Positions 49,839 to 62,900 of a stretch of DNA of 64,000 bases are shown here, piece by piece. A program made the position numbers and the translations under genes. A model generated the notes under the pieces. It made no database searches, had not been told where the DNA came from, and saw nothing but the letters and a program-made list of their open reading frames with translations. This stretch comes from Dipteronia dyeriana (Eukaryota > Streptophyta > Magnoliopsida > Sapindales > Sapindaceae): assembly GCA_032871835.1 (NCBI GenBank), contig CM065295.1, forward strand, positions 88,777,819 through 88,841,818, written 5' to 3'. Positions within the stretch are counted from its first letter, which is position 1. Every line of letters starts with the position of its first letter.

Positions 49839-51339
49839 TTTTTGAACTCTATCTTGTTGGTCGGAAAAGTCTTAAATGTCTCTAATTACTATTTTATCAT
49901 TTACTTATTTTTTGAAATGATTTATCAATTATTTTGTTATTGCATTATCTTTTACTATTAAATTGTTGTTCAAAATATTTATATTATTTTTTTACTAAAT
50001 AATAAAATAAAACTTTATTCTTTATGATTATTGACACAAATGCCCCTGAAATATACAAGAATTCACATGTTACCCCATAATTGTTTTTTTTAGACATTAA
50101 ACCCTACAAACTATCATTTATTGGTAAAATCCGAGAGACCGGTAACGAAACTCATCCGTCCATCTTCTCATCACGTGTGTTTTTAAGTAAGGTAAAATTG
50201 GAATAATTTTAAATAAAAAATAAGTCAAAGGTGGAGAACCAACCTAATAAAAAAAAAGGTGGATCTCCACCTAATAAAAAATGATTTAGACTTAAGGAAA
50301 AAAAATTGATTAGGTGGAGCCTAATCAAAAATAAATAAAACATAAAGAACAAACCCAGAACCCCCACCAAACCCAACCATCACCACCATCCAAACCCAAA
50401 TCTAGCCACCCAAACCCAGAAGCAAGACAAGATCGAGAGGGTTTGAAACCACCACCACCATTCAACCACCAAAATAAAACAAAACCAAAACTATATCTCT
50501 CTCTCTCTCTCTCTTCGCGATCTAGCCACAAACAAAACCCAAAATCATCGAGAACACCCATAAAGCAAGCCACCACCCACCTGACCACACCAAAATGGCT
50601 ACTCGCAATCGTATGAGGCCGATGAGTGTAGTACAATGATAAATAAAGTTCGTTCACATGAAGAGGTGTAATTCGTCAACTATTCATAGTTTAATTGAAT
50701 TGTAAAACTAATTAGAGTGTGCGTTGTCACTGTTGTGTACGCATTATATGAAATTATTGCTATAAAAATATAAATTATATACATTAGTATTTACAAAGAT
50801 AGAATGGAGAGATGTTGAATTACATTGTTATATTAAGAAGATGATTCCACTATAACAATCACGTAAATTCATACAAACATGCATATCAATGTTGAAAGTC
50901 GTGCTCACTTAATCCTTGTTAATATTCTCTCTCGAGCAACAAAGGTTATACCCACATGCACTAATAACCTATCTCTTAATAGTTACTTGAACCACACAAT
51001 AGTTCATTAAGAACAATGAGAGACATTTAGCAAGTATACATGTAAAGCCTCGTGTATCTCTACCTTACTCTACATGCAGTGGATATCTAATCGAGCACGT
51101 TGTGTGTGTCTCCTCTCAGTCCATAACACAACAATCAAAGCTCATTCAATCGGTGGCTAATCACTCAAAAGCATTAAGAACTTAAATAATCACTCAATCA
51201 TCAACAAATATATTAAATAAAAGAGGCAACAATGTTAGGTTTATATCAAATCCCTAATGAAAGAAATTACACATCAAATAAGAGACAAGAAATATAATGA
51301 AAAAAATACAAAAGTGAAAGAAAGAAGAACCCCTCCGCT

Positions 51340-51410
51340 ACCGGATTCGAACATCGGGTTTTCACGGTTGTCAATCAGATGTCTTTACCACTAGACGATC
51401 ATGTCGAGTC
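51340..51410 (-). mobile_element. tRNA-like relic
   Basis: On the minus strand there is an A-box-like GTCTAGTGGTAAAGAC and a B-box GTTCGAATCC with poorly paired arms. A tRNA-derived SINE head or pseudo-tRNA is likely. Confidence 0.4.
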
Positions 51411-54192
51411 TTCAATCTTCTTGAATGCCCAACTCTCTCACTAAGAGAAAGTTCTCTCCTTGTCTCTCTAGTCTCTGTAAGATGGATAAATAAAAGGGAA
51501 AACAAGTTCACCAAATAACGTCAATTTAGATCAAGTTGATTGTTAGGCATTAAGTACATTCAATTTAAGTGAATGGTTCATTCTCTAGATTAAGGAAGTT
51601 GCCAAAATCAATTCATCACTCAACCAAAGTCATAGGATGAAACAATTGTGTCTTAAACCAAAGACCCATTAAACACAAGAATATAGAACCAAAACTTAAC
51701 ATATCATGTCAATACATCAACCAAACTTTTCTCATTCTTTGGAGCTAATTCTCAATCATTCTAATCATTCTAAACATGACATTTTAGATCATCCATCAAC
51801 ATATATACATTCATGCGATGTTACATTACACTACTCCTAATCTCATTCATGAATACACATTAATTTCTAACCTCCATATACATGAATGTCATAATACGAG
51901 ATTAAATCATAAATATAACAAAGAATAGAACTAGACTCCAATGAATTTAAGAACAACCATACATAAATAGCACAAGTGTGGGTTTACAAATATTCTCAAA
52001 TGGGGATTAAACATCAAAGAAAATAAGAAATACAAGAAGAGATAAGTCGTAGAGAAAACTCTTGAAGAAATCTCCTCCAAAGCCTCTCCATTTCTTTTGT
52101 TGTTGCTTGGCTCGAAATTGGTTCTTATAGCCCTCATTTTTCCTTGCAATCTACCCTAAGATGGGTGGAAGAAGTGTGGAAGGCAGTGGTGGTGATGTAA
52201 GATGAGCTCCCATGGAGGAAAAACCTTCATGGGAGCTTGAATATTCTCCTTTTTTTGGGGAAGAAGATGAAGGATGAAGAAGAGGTTTGTGTAAGATGTG
52301 TATTGATGTTGGTGGTTTGTTCTAGGACTCAAAATGGAATATAAATAGGTTATGTACGAAATTTGGGCTTTAAAATAGTGAAATAACAAAATCGGTCCAT
52401 CAAAATCGTGGTTGATTTTTTTAGCACCGACCATCGGTCACTGAAATGGGCATAACTCCCTCCATAAAACCCTGAAATCCGATTCATATCACAACATTAT
52501 TCATGGGTGTCGACTGTTGATGTGACTGCATTTAGCATTTTTCTACTATATAAAATTCCATGTTTATCTTATATAGGTAATTATCCTCATAAGGACAGGT
52601 TGGTTATTGATGTATATCTTAAATTAGAATTTTGTATATACAGGTAAAAAGGCTGTAGACGTAATGGATTTTTAATACTTTACTAACCAAGTGTACTAAT
52701 CCATATTGGACGGTAATGTTTAGTTAGACATATATAAACGATTTGGGCTGTTCAATGATGGGCTTAGATTAAAAGGTGTTTTTTTCTTCTTCAAAATTTT
52801 AGTCATCCAAGGCTAAATCCGACTGATCGCAGTTAAATTAAAGAACCTCATTATTGCTGATTTGATGATTCCCATGGTTGATTCATATCGACAGATCGGA
52901 GGAACACATTCATATTCATTCAATGAGACTTTAAGCTTAGTTTGTATGAGTTTTGATAGCTTTTTTGTGGATTAAAAACTAAACTTTACGTATTAGTCAA
53001 GGCATCTTTGGCCTGGCCGGGACTTAAGCACGGCCAAAGTTAGAACTTTGGTCGAGACTTAAGTCTTAAGTCTCAACCACATGATCCACATGACTTAATA
53101 ATATATACATCTAAGAAGTAATTGTACTGTATTTTTCCTTTATTTGCGCTTAAGGACATAACACAATCTTTAAATATATAAAAAGTCCCATTAAAAACTA
53201 GTGTTCTAGAAATCAGCCTAGACGGTTGATTAATCACCCAAAATTCCTCTAGGCAGTTGGTTACTGAGGAGAATTAGCCAAAATTGGCCTCATTCCACGG
53301 TCTTTGACGGCGGCGACTAATCGGCTAGGCAGTCAGACGGGGTCAAAACCGTTGATCAAGACTAGCTAGTTTAAAAAAAAAAAAAAACCCTTGTTTTTAA
53401 TTTCAAAGTCTTACTTCTTAGTTCTTACAACTTACAAACCTAAACCAATTTGTTCTCTTCATCTTTAATTGGATAATTTGATTGGGTAAAATTAAAAATT
53501 GGTAACAAATTAAGTAGCTAGTAGTTGCTTGTTGGTGACACCGACACATCATTCTTCTTCGGCTTGAGTACATGATCAATGACATAAATTGAAGAATCAA
53601 ACTTCAATTTGGCAATTGTCAAACGTAATGAAAGAAATTTAGAAAGCATATTCTGAAATTGTTAGTTTTTTTATTTTTTATCCATTAGTTTGTTAACTTG
53701 TTAATGTTTATTAGAATTTATAATTTGTCATTTTGATTTGATTGTGTCTTTATATTTGGATTTGGATTGGTTTGTGATTGTATTTGGATGGGTGTTAGGG
53801 GATTTTAATTTGATTGGTGATTTACTAATCAGGTATTTATGGATTTAGAAAGAATTTTCTATGGATTTGATATTTGAAATTTGTATATAAATGTGTTTTT
53901 CGATTAATTACCGACTAATCAGTCTAGACGTTTCCGTCCGACTAATACCTAACGCTTAATAGTACATTGTTAAAAACGCTTTCAATAGCAATATGCATGT
54001 TCGAATTTGTTGATTGATCTAACTTTGTCTGGTAGATAATAATATAATATACATATATATATTGAGATAATAATAATAAAATAATTAGCTCGGTAACCTA
54101 TCATCATCATATAAACAAACTGTCTTTTTCAAAGGTATTGTTCCCTGCAAGCCTCATTATATACCTTTCATTGTGGCCGAGTGAATAAAAGC

Positions 54193-57100
54193 ATGGCGGC
54201 GTCTGCAAAAGCTTTGTCATCATGTTCATGTGTAGTTGCTTATTTGCTTTTTCTTGGAATAAACGTTTTTGCATCACATTCAATCATCAAAAACCTGCCT
54301 GGATTTCCCGGTGATCTTCCCTTCAAACTTGAAACTGGGTGAGTACTTATTAATTATGCCATTCTCTTTTGTAATTAATTATTAGTTTTTTTTTTTGTAT
54401 TCATTAAATGTTTATGATGATATATAATTATAAAGGTATATTGGGGTTGGAGAGTTGGATGAAGTGCAGCTGTTCTACTACTTCATTGAATCGGAGAGGA
54501 GTTCAGAAGATGATCCTCTTGTCCTTTGGCTCAACGGAGGCCCCGGTTGTTCTGCCTTTTCCGGTCTTGTTTATGAAATTGGTACTTATTCTTCTCACAG
54601 TAATCTTTTTGTGGATTTATTATTTACTTTTTTTTTTTTTACTGTATCTTTCAAATTTTAGGAGTTGAAAAAAGTAAGAATATAAAAAGAAGAGTAAATT
54701 GAACTTTACCTCTTACACCTAGAAACAACTTCATCATTAATAAACACTCACATCCTCTACCATTAGATCTTTTTTAATTGTTGACTAACCGCTACTCTTA
54801 AAAGATTAAGGGCGTGTTTCATATCGTTTTAAAAATGATATTTTTAAAAACTATTTTATAAAATAGAAATCATATTTTAAAAATGATGTTTTTAAGAATA
54901 TAATGTGTTTTGTAATGTTTTTTAAAATTAATTTTTTAAAACGGAATTAAAACGGTATAGAAGTGTTTGGTTGTTGTGTTTAAAATGAATAAAGTAATTG
55001 TTTTATAGGAAAAACTATGTTTTGTTTTGAAATGATGTTTTTGAAAATGATGAAAAACAATAAAATGTTTTTTCCTTTTAACATTTTAGATATACATAAT
55101 AAAAATTTATTTTTTGTTTTCAAAAATAGCTTTATAAAACGTGTAAACAAATAACATTAAAGTTGTTTTTTATTTTTAAAAACAGAAAACCATTTTTAAA
55201 AATAGTTCCAAATGGTACCAAAACTATCCATGAACCCTAAATTAAATTAATAAAAAAAAATTATATTTAAAAGATGGATCTCCACCATCCACCTCAAACA
55301 TGGATGGTGGAGATCCATCTATGATATTTATAAAATAAAATAGAAAAACTAGAAAAAATAATATCATTGACATGCATCAATGATATTTATAAAATATGAT
55401 ATATATTTTTTAGTTTTTCAATTTTATTTTTTATTTTGGATTTTTAAAATTGTTTTGTTTTTAAATTTATGTTTTTATTTTAATTTATATATTTCCTAAT
55501 TCAATTCAATTTTCAATTATTTAAAATTTTATTTGATCTCCACCATTCATGCTTGAGATGGATGGTGGAGATCCATTTTTTAAAAATATTTTTTTGTTTT
55601 TGTTTTTTCATTAATTTAATTAAGGGGTCCGGTGTAGTTTAGTTTTTTAAAAATAATTGTTAAATTTAGCCTAATTGTAGGGGGTGTAAGTGTTAATTAA
55701 TGAAAAAGTTATTTCTATATGTAAGAGGTCAAACTTAAAAAAGGTTTAGTACAAGTTGCACTAAAAAGAAAAAGAAGAGAAACATGTATTCAAAGTTTAA
55801 AGTATTATTAATTTTTTATGATTTAAACCATTCCGACGTGGTTGGATGGAAAAGAACTATCAATTAGTTTGATAATATCTTATATACGAATCATCTTATT
55901 ATAAGTGATATATTTAAAAGAATATATTTAAAATCAATATTTTTTTTATATACCGAATATAGTTATGGCAACTTAAACTGAGGGCATTGTTTGAGGTGTT
56001 TTTACCACTGATTATTGAGTACTCAATGTTAATTAATGTTATATGCAACAAGTTATATAATAGATTGATTTTTTTTAATCTATTGACACTTAACTATGAA
56101 AGAAAATGTAATATATATTTTTTTTTTAAAAAAACTATGAAGAAAATGCATGGTCAACTCTCTCATGCAAGTGGGTATGTGAGTGGGGGTACATTTATAC
56201 TCGAAAAGAACTAAGAAAAAAAGCATGACGGGATCCAAATTCTTAATGGACTCATGATTAATTGTTGCTGACCAATTTTCCTTTCAGATATGCATCGCAT
56301 GTATCTCAAATCGAGTCGTGTTGTCTCATGCCTGATATATAATATATTACATAAAAATATATAATATGTTTTTTATCAATTCGGTCCGACTCATTATGCT
56401 TCGTGTGAAATTGACTTCTGGAGTTCTGGGCATGTACCCAATCTTTTTTTCTTTTCTTTTCTTTTTTTGAATCTTCATTTAAACAACTATTATTTTCCCA
56501 ATCTGTCCAGCTAATGTATTATAAGATGACTTCATATCATGAGCATCTGCTGATAGATCTATCTAACATGATCAACATGGATAGTACTCAAGTTCGGCTT
56601 CTTTTAAATGACCAAAATTTATGTAAATTTTCAATAAACGTCTATCGGTCAGCACAACGAATGTGTATATATAATAGCCCAATAGGTTTTTATAATACTA
56701 ATATTTGGTTGTGCATGGGTTTAGGGGTGACAATTCGGGTTTAGGGGTCAAGTTGATCTCAACCCGACACGACTCGAATAGTATTAACATTAACCCCGAT
56801 ACAACCCGTTTAATTATACGGGTTAATCTTTTGAAACCCGATACAACCCGTTTAAAAGGGTTATACTGATTGACCTCTAACACGTTTAATAATCTGATCG
56901 GATCATGATGGGTCGGGTTTGATTCGTGTGACCCGTTTGTCTAACATTTTTTAGAAAAATCATATTAAATTTGTAATTTTCCAACCTACCACAAATACAT
57001 CCAACCTAATAGAGTAATATTTTTTAATAATCCAATCAAATCAAATCCAATCCGATCCAATCTAGTACCATCAAATAATGCAACAAATATATAATTAAAT

Positions 57101-60100
57101 ACTGTCATCCCGAAAGGCAAAAACAGTCATCCATGGTCCAAACAAAATTAGTGATTGCTGCTAAAACGGTGAAACCTAAAGAATGGTTATAAAGTATGTC
57201 AAAATTCATTTGTAACCTCTGTAATAATGATAATTATAAATATATCTATATGATTAAACGGGTGACCCGTGAACCCGTTTAACCAAACCCGGCATGACCC
57301 ATATAATAATTGGGTTACACGGGTCGACCCGATTATGACCCGAACCCGTTAAGAAGTCAACCCAACCCGTTTATTGACCTCGGGTTCATGTCAGGTTGGC
57401 AGGTTACAAGTCAATTTTGCCGGCTCTATCAGCATGGCACGTGTACAACAAGCTAATTCATATTAAATTCAAGATTTTACGAGTATTAACTTGAATTAAA
57501 TTAGATTAATTATACATATAGTGTTTCTCTCATAACTCATAAGAGATCCCTTATCTTAATTATGGTAAGGACTAGGTGTGGGCGTTGATTGGACCGATTC
57601 GATTTTTCATAGAACCGATAAAAAACCGATAAAATCTGGTTTTTTAAAAAGTGAACCGATCCAATCAAATTGACATTTACCAATCGATAAAAAACCAACT
57701 GAATTGGATCGGTTCGGTTTTTTTGGTTTTGGACCTGATTGGTCAAAATTCTAAATTTCATTTATTACATATTTAGTTCATTTTATTGAATCTATTGGGC
57801 CAAATTTATTTACATCACAATAAAAACATATTAAAAAACTATAAAATCCAATATAAAATAGTAAACATATTTCAAAATACATGTCAGCCAATTTTTTTGT
57901 TGATAACTAATACAATAGTCAATACCAAACAAAGTCAAATTACATTTTAAAATCCAATAAAATATACCTAATAATTGAAGAGTGAAGAGTGAAGAGTGGA
58001 AGTTAGAATTTGTTTTTTTTATTATTATTTATAGTCGGGTACCGGTTCGGTTATCCGATTTTTGGAACTAAACCGGACAAAAACCGATCCAACCGATTTT
58101 TTTAAAATTAGAACCGAACCGAACCGAAATCTAAACCGGTAAAAAACCAATTGGACCGGTTTGATCCACTGGTTCGGTTCGGTTCATTGGTTTTTTGCCC
58201 ACCCCTAGTAAGGACCACTATGAAATCACATCCATTTTAATGAATTTTGATCTAAATTTTTTTGTGGATGATATTTTTAGTTAAATTTACCTATAAATAA
58301 AAGTGAAAATTTTTCAAACACCGTATTTATTTATCCCGATTTTGTTAAATATATAGGTATCGGAAAAATGGTGAATTTGTAGTACTTGAAAAATTTTCAA
58401 ATTTTATTGATAGGTAGATTTCACTGAAAATATCATCCATAAACAAATTAAGATCAAAATTCAAAAAAATGAATGTGATTTCATAATAGTTCTTACCGAA
58501 ATTAAAATAAAAAATCGTTTATGAGAGAACTCTATATGTATAATGTCACTTACGTCAGCGGAGAAATAAATTGAAATTGGAAAGAGATGTTCATGTAAAG
58601 ATCGAGGTAATATTTTATGTGAGAATAGGGTCATTAGCAGCAATTGGGTCTGAATTCTTGTCAAAAGAGAAATTTGGGTCTGAATTCTTGTATTTGTTAA
58701 GTTAATAATTTCAGTTTTTTTTTTCTTTCATAAAAGTAACTGATCAGACAAAAAAATGTCATTCAGTAGCTAATTAAAAGCGAAGTTTCAACTCACCTTT
58801 TTTTGTTTATTTCACATTCTCTCACCGTTATTTCTAGCTCTTTCTCACATTTTCTCTCTACAAAATTCTTTTCTTTTTACTAATAATAAATGAGAATGAG
58901 AATGAGAATGAATCAAATTCTATTGAAAATGGAATTAGGGAATAGAGCTCAATTGTTTAGGTAGGAAGGTGGAATTAAGTTGGCCTAGCATAAACTTAAT
59001 TTTTGATTTTTGTATGGAGTCCACTAACTTCATTACCGATAGTAATAATTAGTTAATTACAAATCAAGAATTCAGTTTTATTTCCTTAGTTACAATTCTC
59101 GATTAGTCATCGAGCTGTAGAAGTTAATTAAATTCTGTATCTCATTAGAATTCTTGATTTAATAAAAATGATAAACTCTAAGATATAGATCTAAGTCCAA
59201 GTGATACAAAGAAAATGTTTCGTGTTTTTATCTGACATCAATTATCAACCTTCTTCGTATTTTTGTATTTTTTTTTTCTACTTTGGTTCTTAATAACCAG
59301 ATATGAAAATAATGCAGGTCCATTAACATTTGACTATGAAAACTCCCAGGGAAACATACCAAAGTTTTTATTGAACCCATACTCATGGACAAAGGTTAAT
59401 TATTTTCAATTTCAATTTCGGCTTCAGTTGCTCATGATAATTAGAAATGTATTGGTCATCTACTAATAAAGTAGTGGAAATCTACAGGTTGCCAACATAA
59501 TATTTTTAGATCAACCAGTAGGCACTGGATTCTCCTATGCCACAACTTGGCAAGCCTACAACATGAAGGACACACTTTCAGCAAAACAAATCTATACTTT
59601 TCTTAGAAAGGTGACCAAAAATTTGTTATGGATATGCTCCCAAATTTTATATATCTAAGTCGATTCATACTAATGATTCTTTTTAGTGTATTATTTTTTA
59701 CTATTGCAGTGGCTTATCGCTCATCCTAGATTCCTCTCAAATGAACTTTATGTAGCTGGTGATTCATATTCCGGCATAACTATTCCTGTGGTTGTTCAGG
59801 AAATATCAGACGGTAACTAATTTTATAATAACCAGCTTCTTTTCGTTCCTTCTTCAAATTTAAAAATTGTTAATTTTCCCTAATTATAACTAACCTTGTT
59901 ACAAGCAAACTCTGTCTATGTCAGTATTTCATTAGTTACAAGCGAACTTAGTAATTTTTTAACATTAATTACCACTTAAACTGTCCTGAGCACTATAGAA
60001 TTTGTTGCAGGTATGGATATGGGGAACGAACCAAGAATGAATCTCAAAGTATGTTTAGTTAAATATAGTTTTTACCTGTTTAGTGCTAATTTTTCTCTCT

Positions 60101-61281
60101 TAAGCACACAATATAGGTATATTTATAACAGATAACGGTAGATATCCAACCCTTTTATCCAACATTTATATTCAATTCGATGTGATAGTCAACATGTTAC
60201 ATACTTGTCAGCTACCATATCATTACATTGTCATGTCATTACGTATTAGATTAAAAATAAAAAATAAGAAAGAAAAACTTTAAGCGTCAAATTAATCGAT
60301 CATTCGATGCACTGTCTTTTACAAATTAAAAAGTGTAATGACGTAAGCAATGTTATGATGTGACAGCTGATAAGAATATGTCATGTAAGCTGTCACGTCA
60401 AGTTAGATAAAAAAGTTGAATGTCTACCGTTATCTATTTATAATCTACTAATACATATTAGCAGGGCCGGACCCATATTAAAGTCAGGTGGAGCATGTGC
60501 CTTACCTCAATTTTTTTAAAAAAATTGATTCTAAATTTTTAAATATATATTTATATTAAGTAACATCAACAACATCTAACAACAATTAGCATTGCTGGTT
60601 TTAAAAAAATTGATTCTAAATTTTTAAATATATATTTATATTAAGTAACATCAACAACATCTAACAACAATTAGCATTGCTGGTTTTACTCTTGTTGAGG
60701 TTGGTGTTTGTGCAGCTTCAAGCCCCAATGTTACACTTTTAATGTCTTTTATAGTTTTAAATTATCTATAACCTTTTTTAAAAAAAAAATTATAATAGTT
60801 TTAGTTTGATATACATAAGTCTCGACAAATCCAATCAATCTCTAAAATCTCAAATTTATCAATTGTATTAAAATATTTCATTATTACGATTTATTTTATT
60901 TTATCCTTAGTAATTTTCTTACTTTTATCATTTTAATTTATTTAGAATCAATAATTTACCAACAATTACAAAATAAAAAATTTAGAAATATATCTAGTTA
61001 TATTTATTAATCGATTATTTTTAATATAAATTTAAAGTAAATTCATTATAAATACAAAACAAAATTTCTTATTATAAAATTATATTGTAATTTATGTTTT
61101 TAAGAATAAAGATTATAAATTTTTATTGTTTATGTTTTGTTTTTTTTTTTATTATTATTTATTTTTAATATTGTGTTTCTTATTTTTATTTCTTTTTCAA
61201 TGTAAGATTATTTAATTTATCTTAAGTAAAATTGTATTTTATTTTATTTTATATAAACTCTATTATACTATCATTATATAT

Positions 61282-61326
<45 letters not shown>

Positions 61327-62900
61327 AAAAAACTCATTTTATTAGGATCTTAAATTTTCAATATTTTTTATATATAATTGTTATTTCGTATAAGTACTCC
61401 ATCTCATAAAAAATTCTGGGTCCGCCACTGCACGTCACCATAATTGTATCATGTAAGCAACATAACTTCAATCAAATTTGTAAGCAACACAATTGTGCCA
61501 CAAAAGTGTGATGATATATATATATATATATATTAATATGTTATAAATATATCTATATTGTGTGCCTACTAGAGAAAATTTGGGTTTTGTGCATTACCTT
61601 GGGCTATAGCCCGGTCTAGTTTTGAAAATAATATAATAATTATATTAGAGTAATATTACTTTACCACGATAAAAACTTGGGTGTAACAAGAAGCACCATG
61701 TACCCCCCACCCAGATGTTGCCACATAAGTAAAGTTGCTTATGTGGCAACATCTGGATGAGGGATGTATGGTGCATGGATGCACCCAAGAGCTTCTTTTT
61801 TGCCTCACTCAAATTAGGAGTTCAAATTATGTGACATCATTAATATATTTGTATTAGAAGTGCATGATTGAAATGATTGGATTTTATTGATGTCAAATCA
61901 TTTGGATATCGAATTTGAACAAAATAGCATTACTCATTACAATATTTATTTGATTTTAATTTACTATGAACTCAATAATACTATTTTGTCTAAATCTGAT
62001 GCTAAATTAATGTGGCATTACTATAGTCAATTCATTTAAATTGTACTTGATTTATATGATTTAAATGAATGGATTATAGTGATGACAAATCATTGGACAC
62101 CAGATTTGAGCAATGTAGCATTACTGTTATAAATTATACAATTGAAACCATATGGAAGGAGCCAAATATTTATTTGTGGGGCCAATAACGTAAAACAAAA
62201 TTTGGAAGGGGCCAATATATAAATTTTAAAAAATTAAAGGTAAATATATAATTTTTTAGAAATGAATTTTTTTATTAAAAAAAAAGGAAGGGGGACAAGT
62301 GGACAACACCCCCTCCCCTCTGTCCATGACTAGATTTAAATGTAAAATATCATAACACATAAAATTTCTTAAATAAAACTTAATTTTATTAGTCTTAAGA
62401 AATTATGGTTAAATACCATAAAAAATGTAATTATGGTTAAAATTTAATAAAATATGGTTGACTCTTTTTTTTCTTTCTACTTATATTCAAAAACACTTTA
62501 TTTTCATGTTTTTTTAAGCCGTCTATTAGAATGTATTGAATAACATGTTAGTATTGGTAATAGGGATACATGCTTGGAAACCCACTTACGAACAAAAATA
62601 AAGATACAAACTCAAGAATTCGGTTTGCTTACCTAACGGCACTCATCTCTTACGAACTTTACAAGGTAAATTCCCATTTAAGTAGACTGCTTACTAAAAC
62701 TGAAAATATCAATTGTTTTATTGTCGTTGGCAAATCATGTAATTGTAAGATTTCACATAATGTTATTATTACAATTTACAAGTTGTGTAAAGCTTCTACT
62801 TTTTTTTTATCAGTCAACAAAACGGGATTGCAAGGACGAATACATAAATGTAGATCGAAGCAATGGCTTATGTCTAGCCAACCTTCAAAATGTCACCCTG
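54193..62900 (+). CDS. SCPL gene C: serine carboxypeptidase-like acyltransferase, exons 1-8 (rest beyond window)
   Basis: Exons: 54193-54338, 54436-54581, 59318-59394, 59488-59610, 59710-59812, 60011-60048, 62564-62665, 62814-62900, giving 274 codons with open frame and GT..AG introns. The signal peptide lies in residues 1-32 (hydrophobic [15 protein letters not shown]). Then come [28 protein letters not shown] (82-89) and nucleophile Ser183 in AGDSYSG. Exons 3-8 match the lengths of the other SCPL genes exactly. No exon 9 (expected to begin with a Cys codon) is found before 64000, so intron 8 exceeds 1.1 kb and the Asp and His of the triad should lie to the right. One oddity: ISYELY where the others have ISDE(M/L/Y)Y or VSDELY. 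Introns 2 (4.7 kb) and 6 (2.5 kb) are inflated by transposons. Whether the complete gene is intact cannot be judged. Confidence 0.85.
54694..55770. mobile_element. Non-autonomous TIR element in gene C intron 2
   Basis: The left end (ACTTTACCTCTTACACCTAG, CATTAATAAACACTCACATC) is matched by the complement of the right end (GTTTGACCTCTTACATATAG, CATTAATTAACACTTACACC). AAAGAAGAG flanks both sides (54685-54693 and 55771-55779), suggesting a 9-bp MULE-type target duplication, though this purine string could be chance. It contains two related GGATCTCCACCAT hairpins. Confidence 0.6.
55272..55320. repeat. Perfect 20-bp-arm hairpin
   Basis: AGATGGATCTCCACCATCCA is followed after 9 bp by its exact reverse complement. 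A diverged, inverted copy lies at about 55534-55577. Confidence 0.85.
56722..57428. mobile_element. hAT-like MITE in gene C intron 2
   Basis: The left end TAGGGGTGACAATTCGGG resembles the complement of the right end, TAGAGCCGGCAAAATTG. The interior is full of GACCCG/CGGGTT strings. No 8-bp duplication was confirmed. Confidence 0.5.
57573..58207. mobile_element. hAT MITE with perfect 8-bp target duplication in gene C intron 2
   Basis: The ends are TAGGTGTGGGCG and TGCCCACCCCTA, flanked by GTAAGGAC at 57565-57572 and 58208-58215. The interior has ACCGG/CCGGT-rich edges around an AT-rich middle. No transposase. Confidence 0.85.
60116..60450. mobile_element. Foldback MITE in gene C intron 6
   Basis: The left arm (ATTTATAACAGATAACGGTAG, ATCCAACCCTTTTATCCAAC) is matched by the complement of the right arm (TATAAATAGATAACGGTAG, ATTCAACTTTTTTATCTAAC). 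Inner parts also pair around AGCTG/CAGCT. Confidence 0.65.
60518..60687. repeat. Exact 85-bp tandem duplication
   Basis: 60518-60602 is repeated at 60603-60687 apparently without change, from AAAAAAATTGATTC to CATTGCTGGTTTT. Its lack of divergence indicates a very recent event or an assembly error. Confidence 0.9.
61274..61322. repeat. (AT)n microsatellite
   Basis: AT run of about 49 bp with one interruption, in gene C intron 6. Confidence 0.9.
61676..61790. repeat. Long near-perfect hairpin in gene C intron 6
   Basis: The left arm (61693-61729) and right arm (61738-61774) pair over 37 bp with about five mismatches, exactly through CAGATGTTGCCACATAAG. The loop is only 8 bp. A weaker outer stem (CTTGGGTG..CACCCAAG) extends it. 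It could be a small MITE or a small-RNA precursor. Confidence 0.8.

Larger units (their letters stand above)
48334..54192. other. Intergenic region between genes B and C
   Basis: 5.9 kb with no recognisable gene. It holds an inverted-repeat element (48848-49838), a lone MULE-like end (about 50025-50150), a CCACC-rich low-complexity tract (50340-50600), a tRNA-like relic near 51340, and a block at 53210-53950 with GACTAATC/CTAGACG strings at both ends that looks like a decayed transposon. AT-rich ATTATATACC at about 54156 is the nearest TATA-like site to gene C, only about 30 bp before the ATG, so the true promoter is unclear. Confidence 0.5.
60462..61430. mobile_element. hAT-like non-autonomous element in gene C intron 6
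   Basis: The ends are CAGGGCCGGACCCA and TGGGTCCGCCACTG, inverted with a few mismatches and of the CAGxGGCGGACCC type common in plant hAT elements. The flanks do not show a clear 8-bp duplication. The interior is AT-rich and non-coding. Confidence 0.65.

Noticed and set aside
50325..50657. 110-codon Gly/Trp-rich frame on the minus strand
   Set aside because: Composition reflects a CCACC/ACCC-rich tract with a (CT)n run; no family features.
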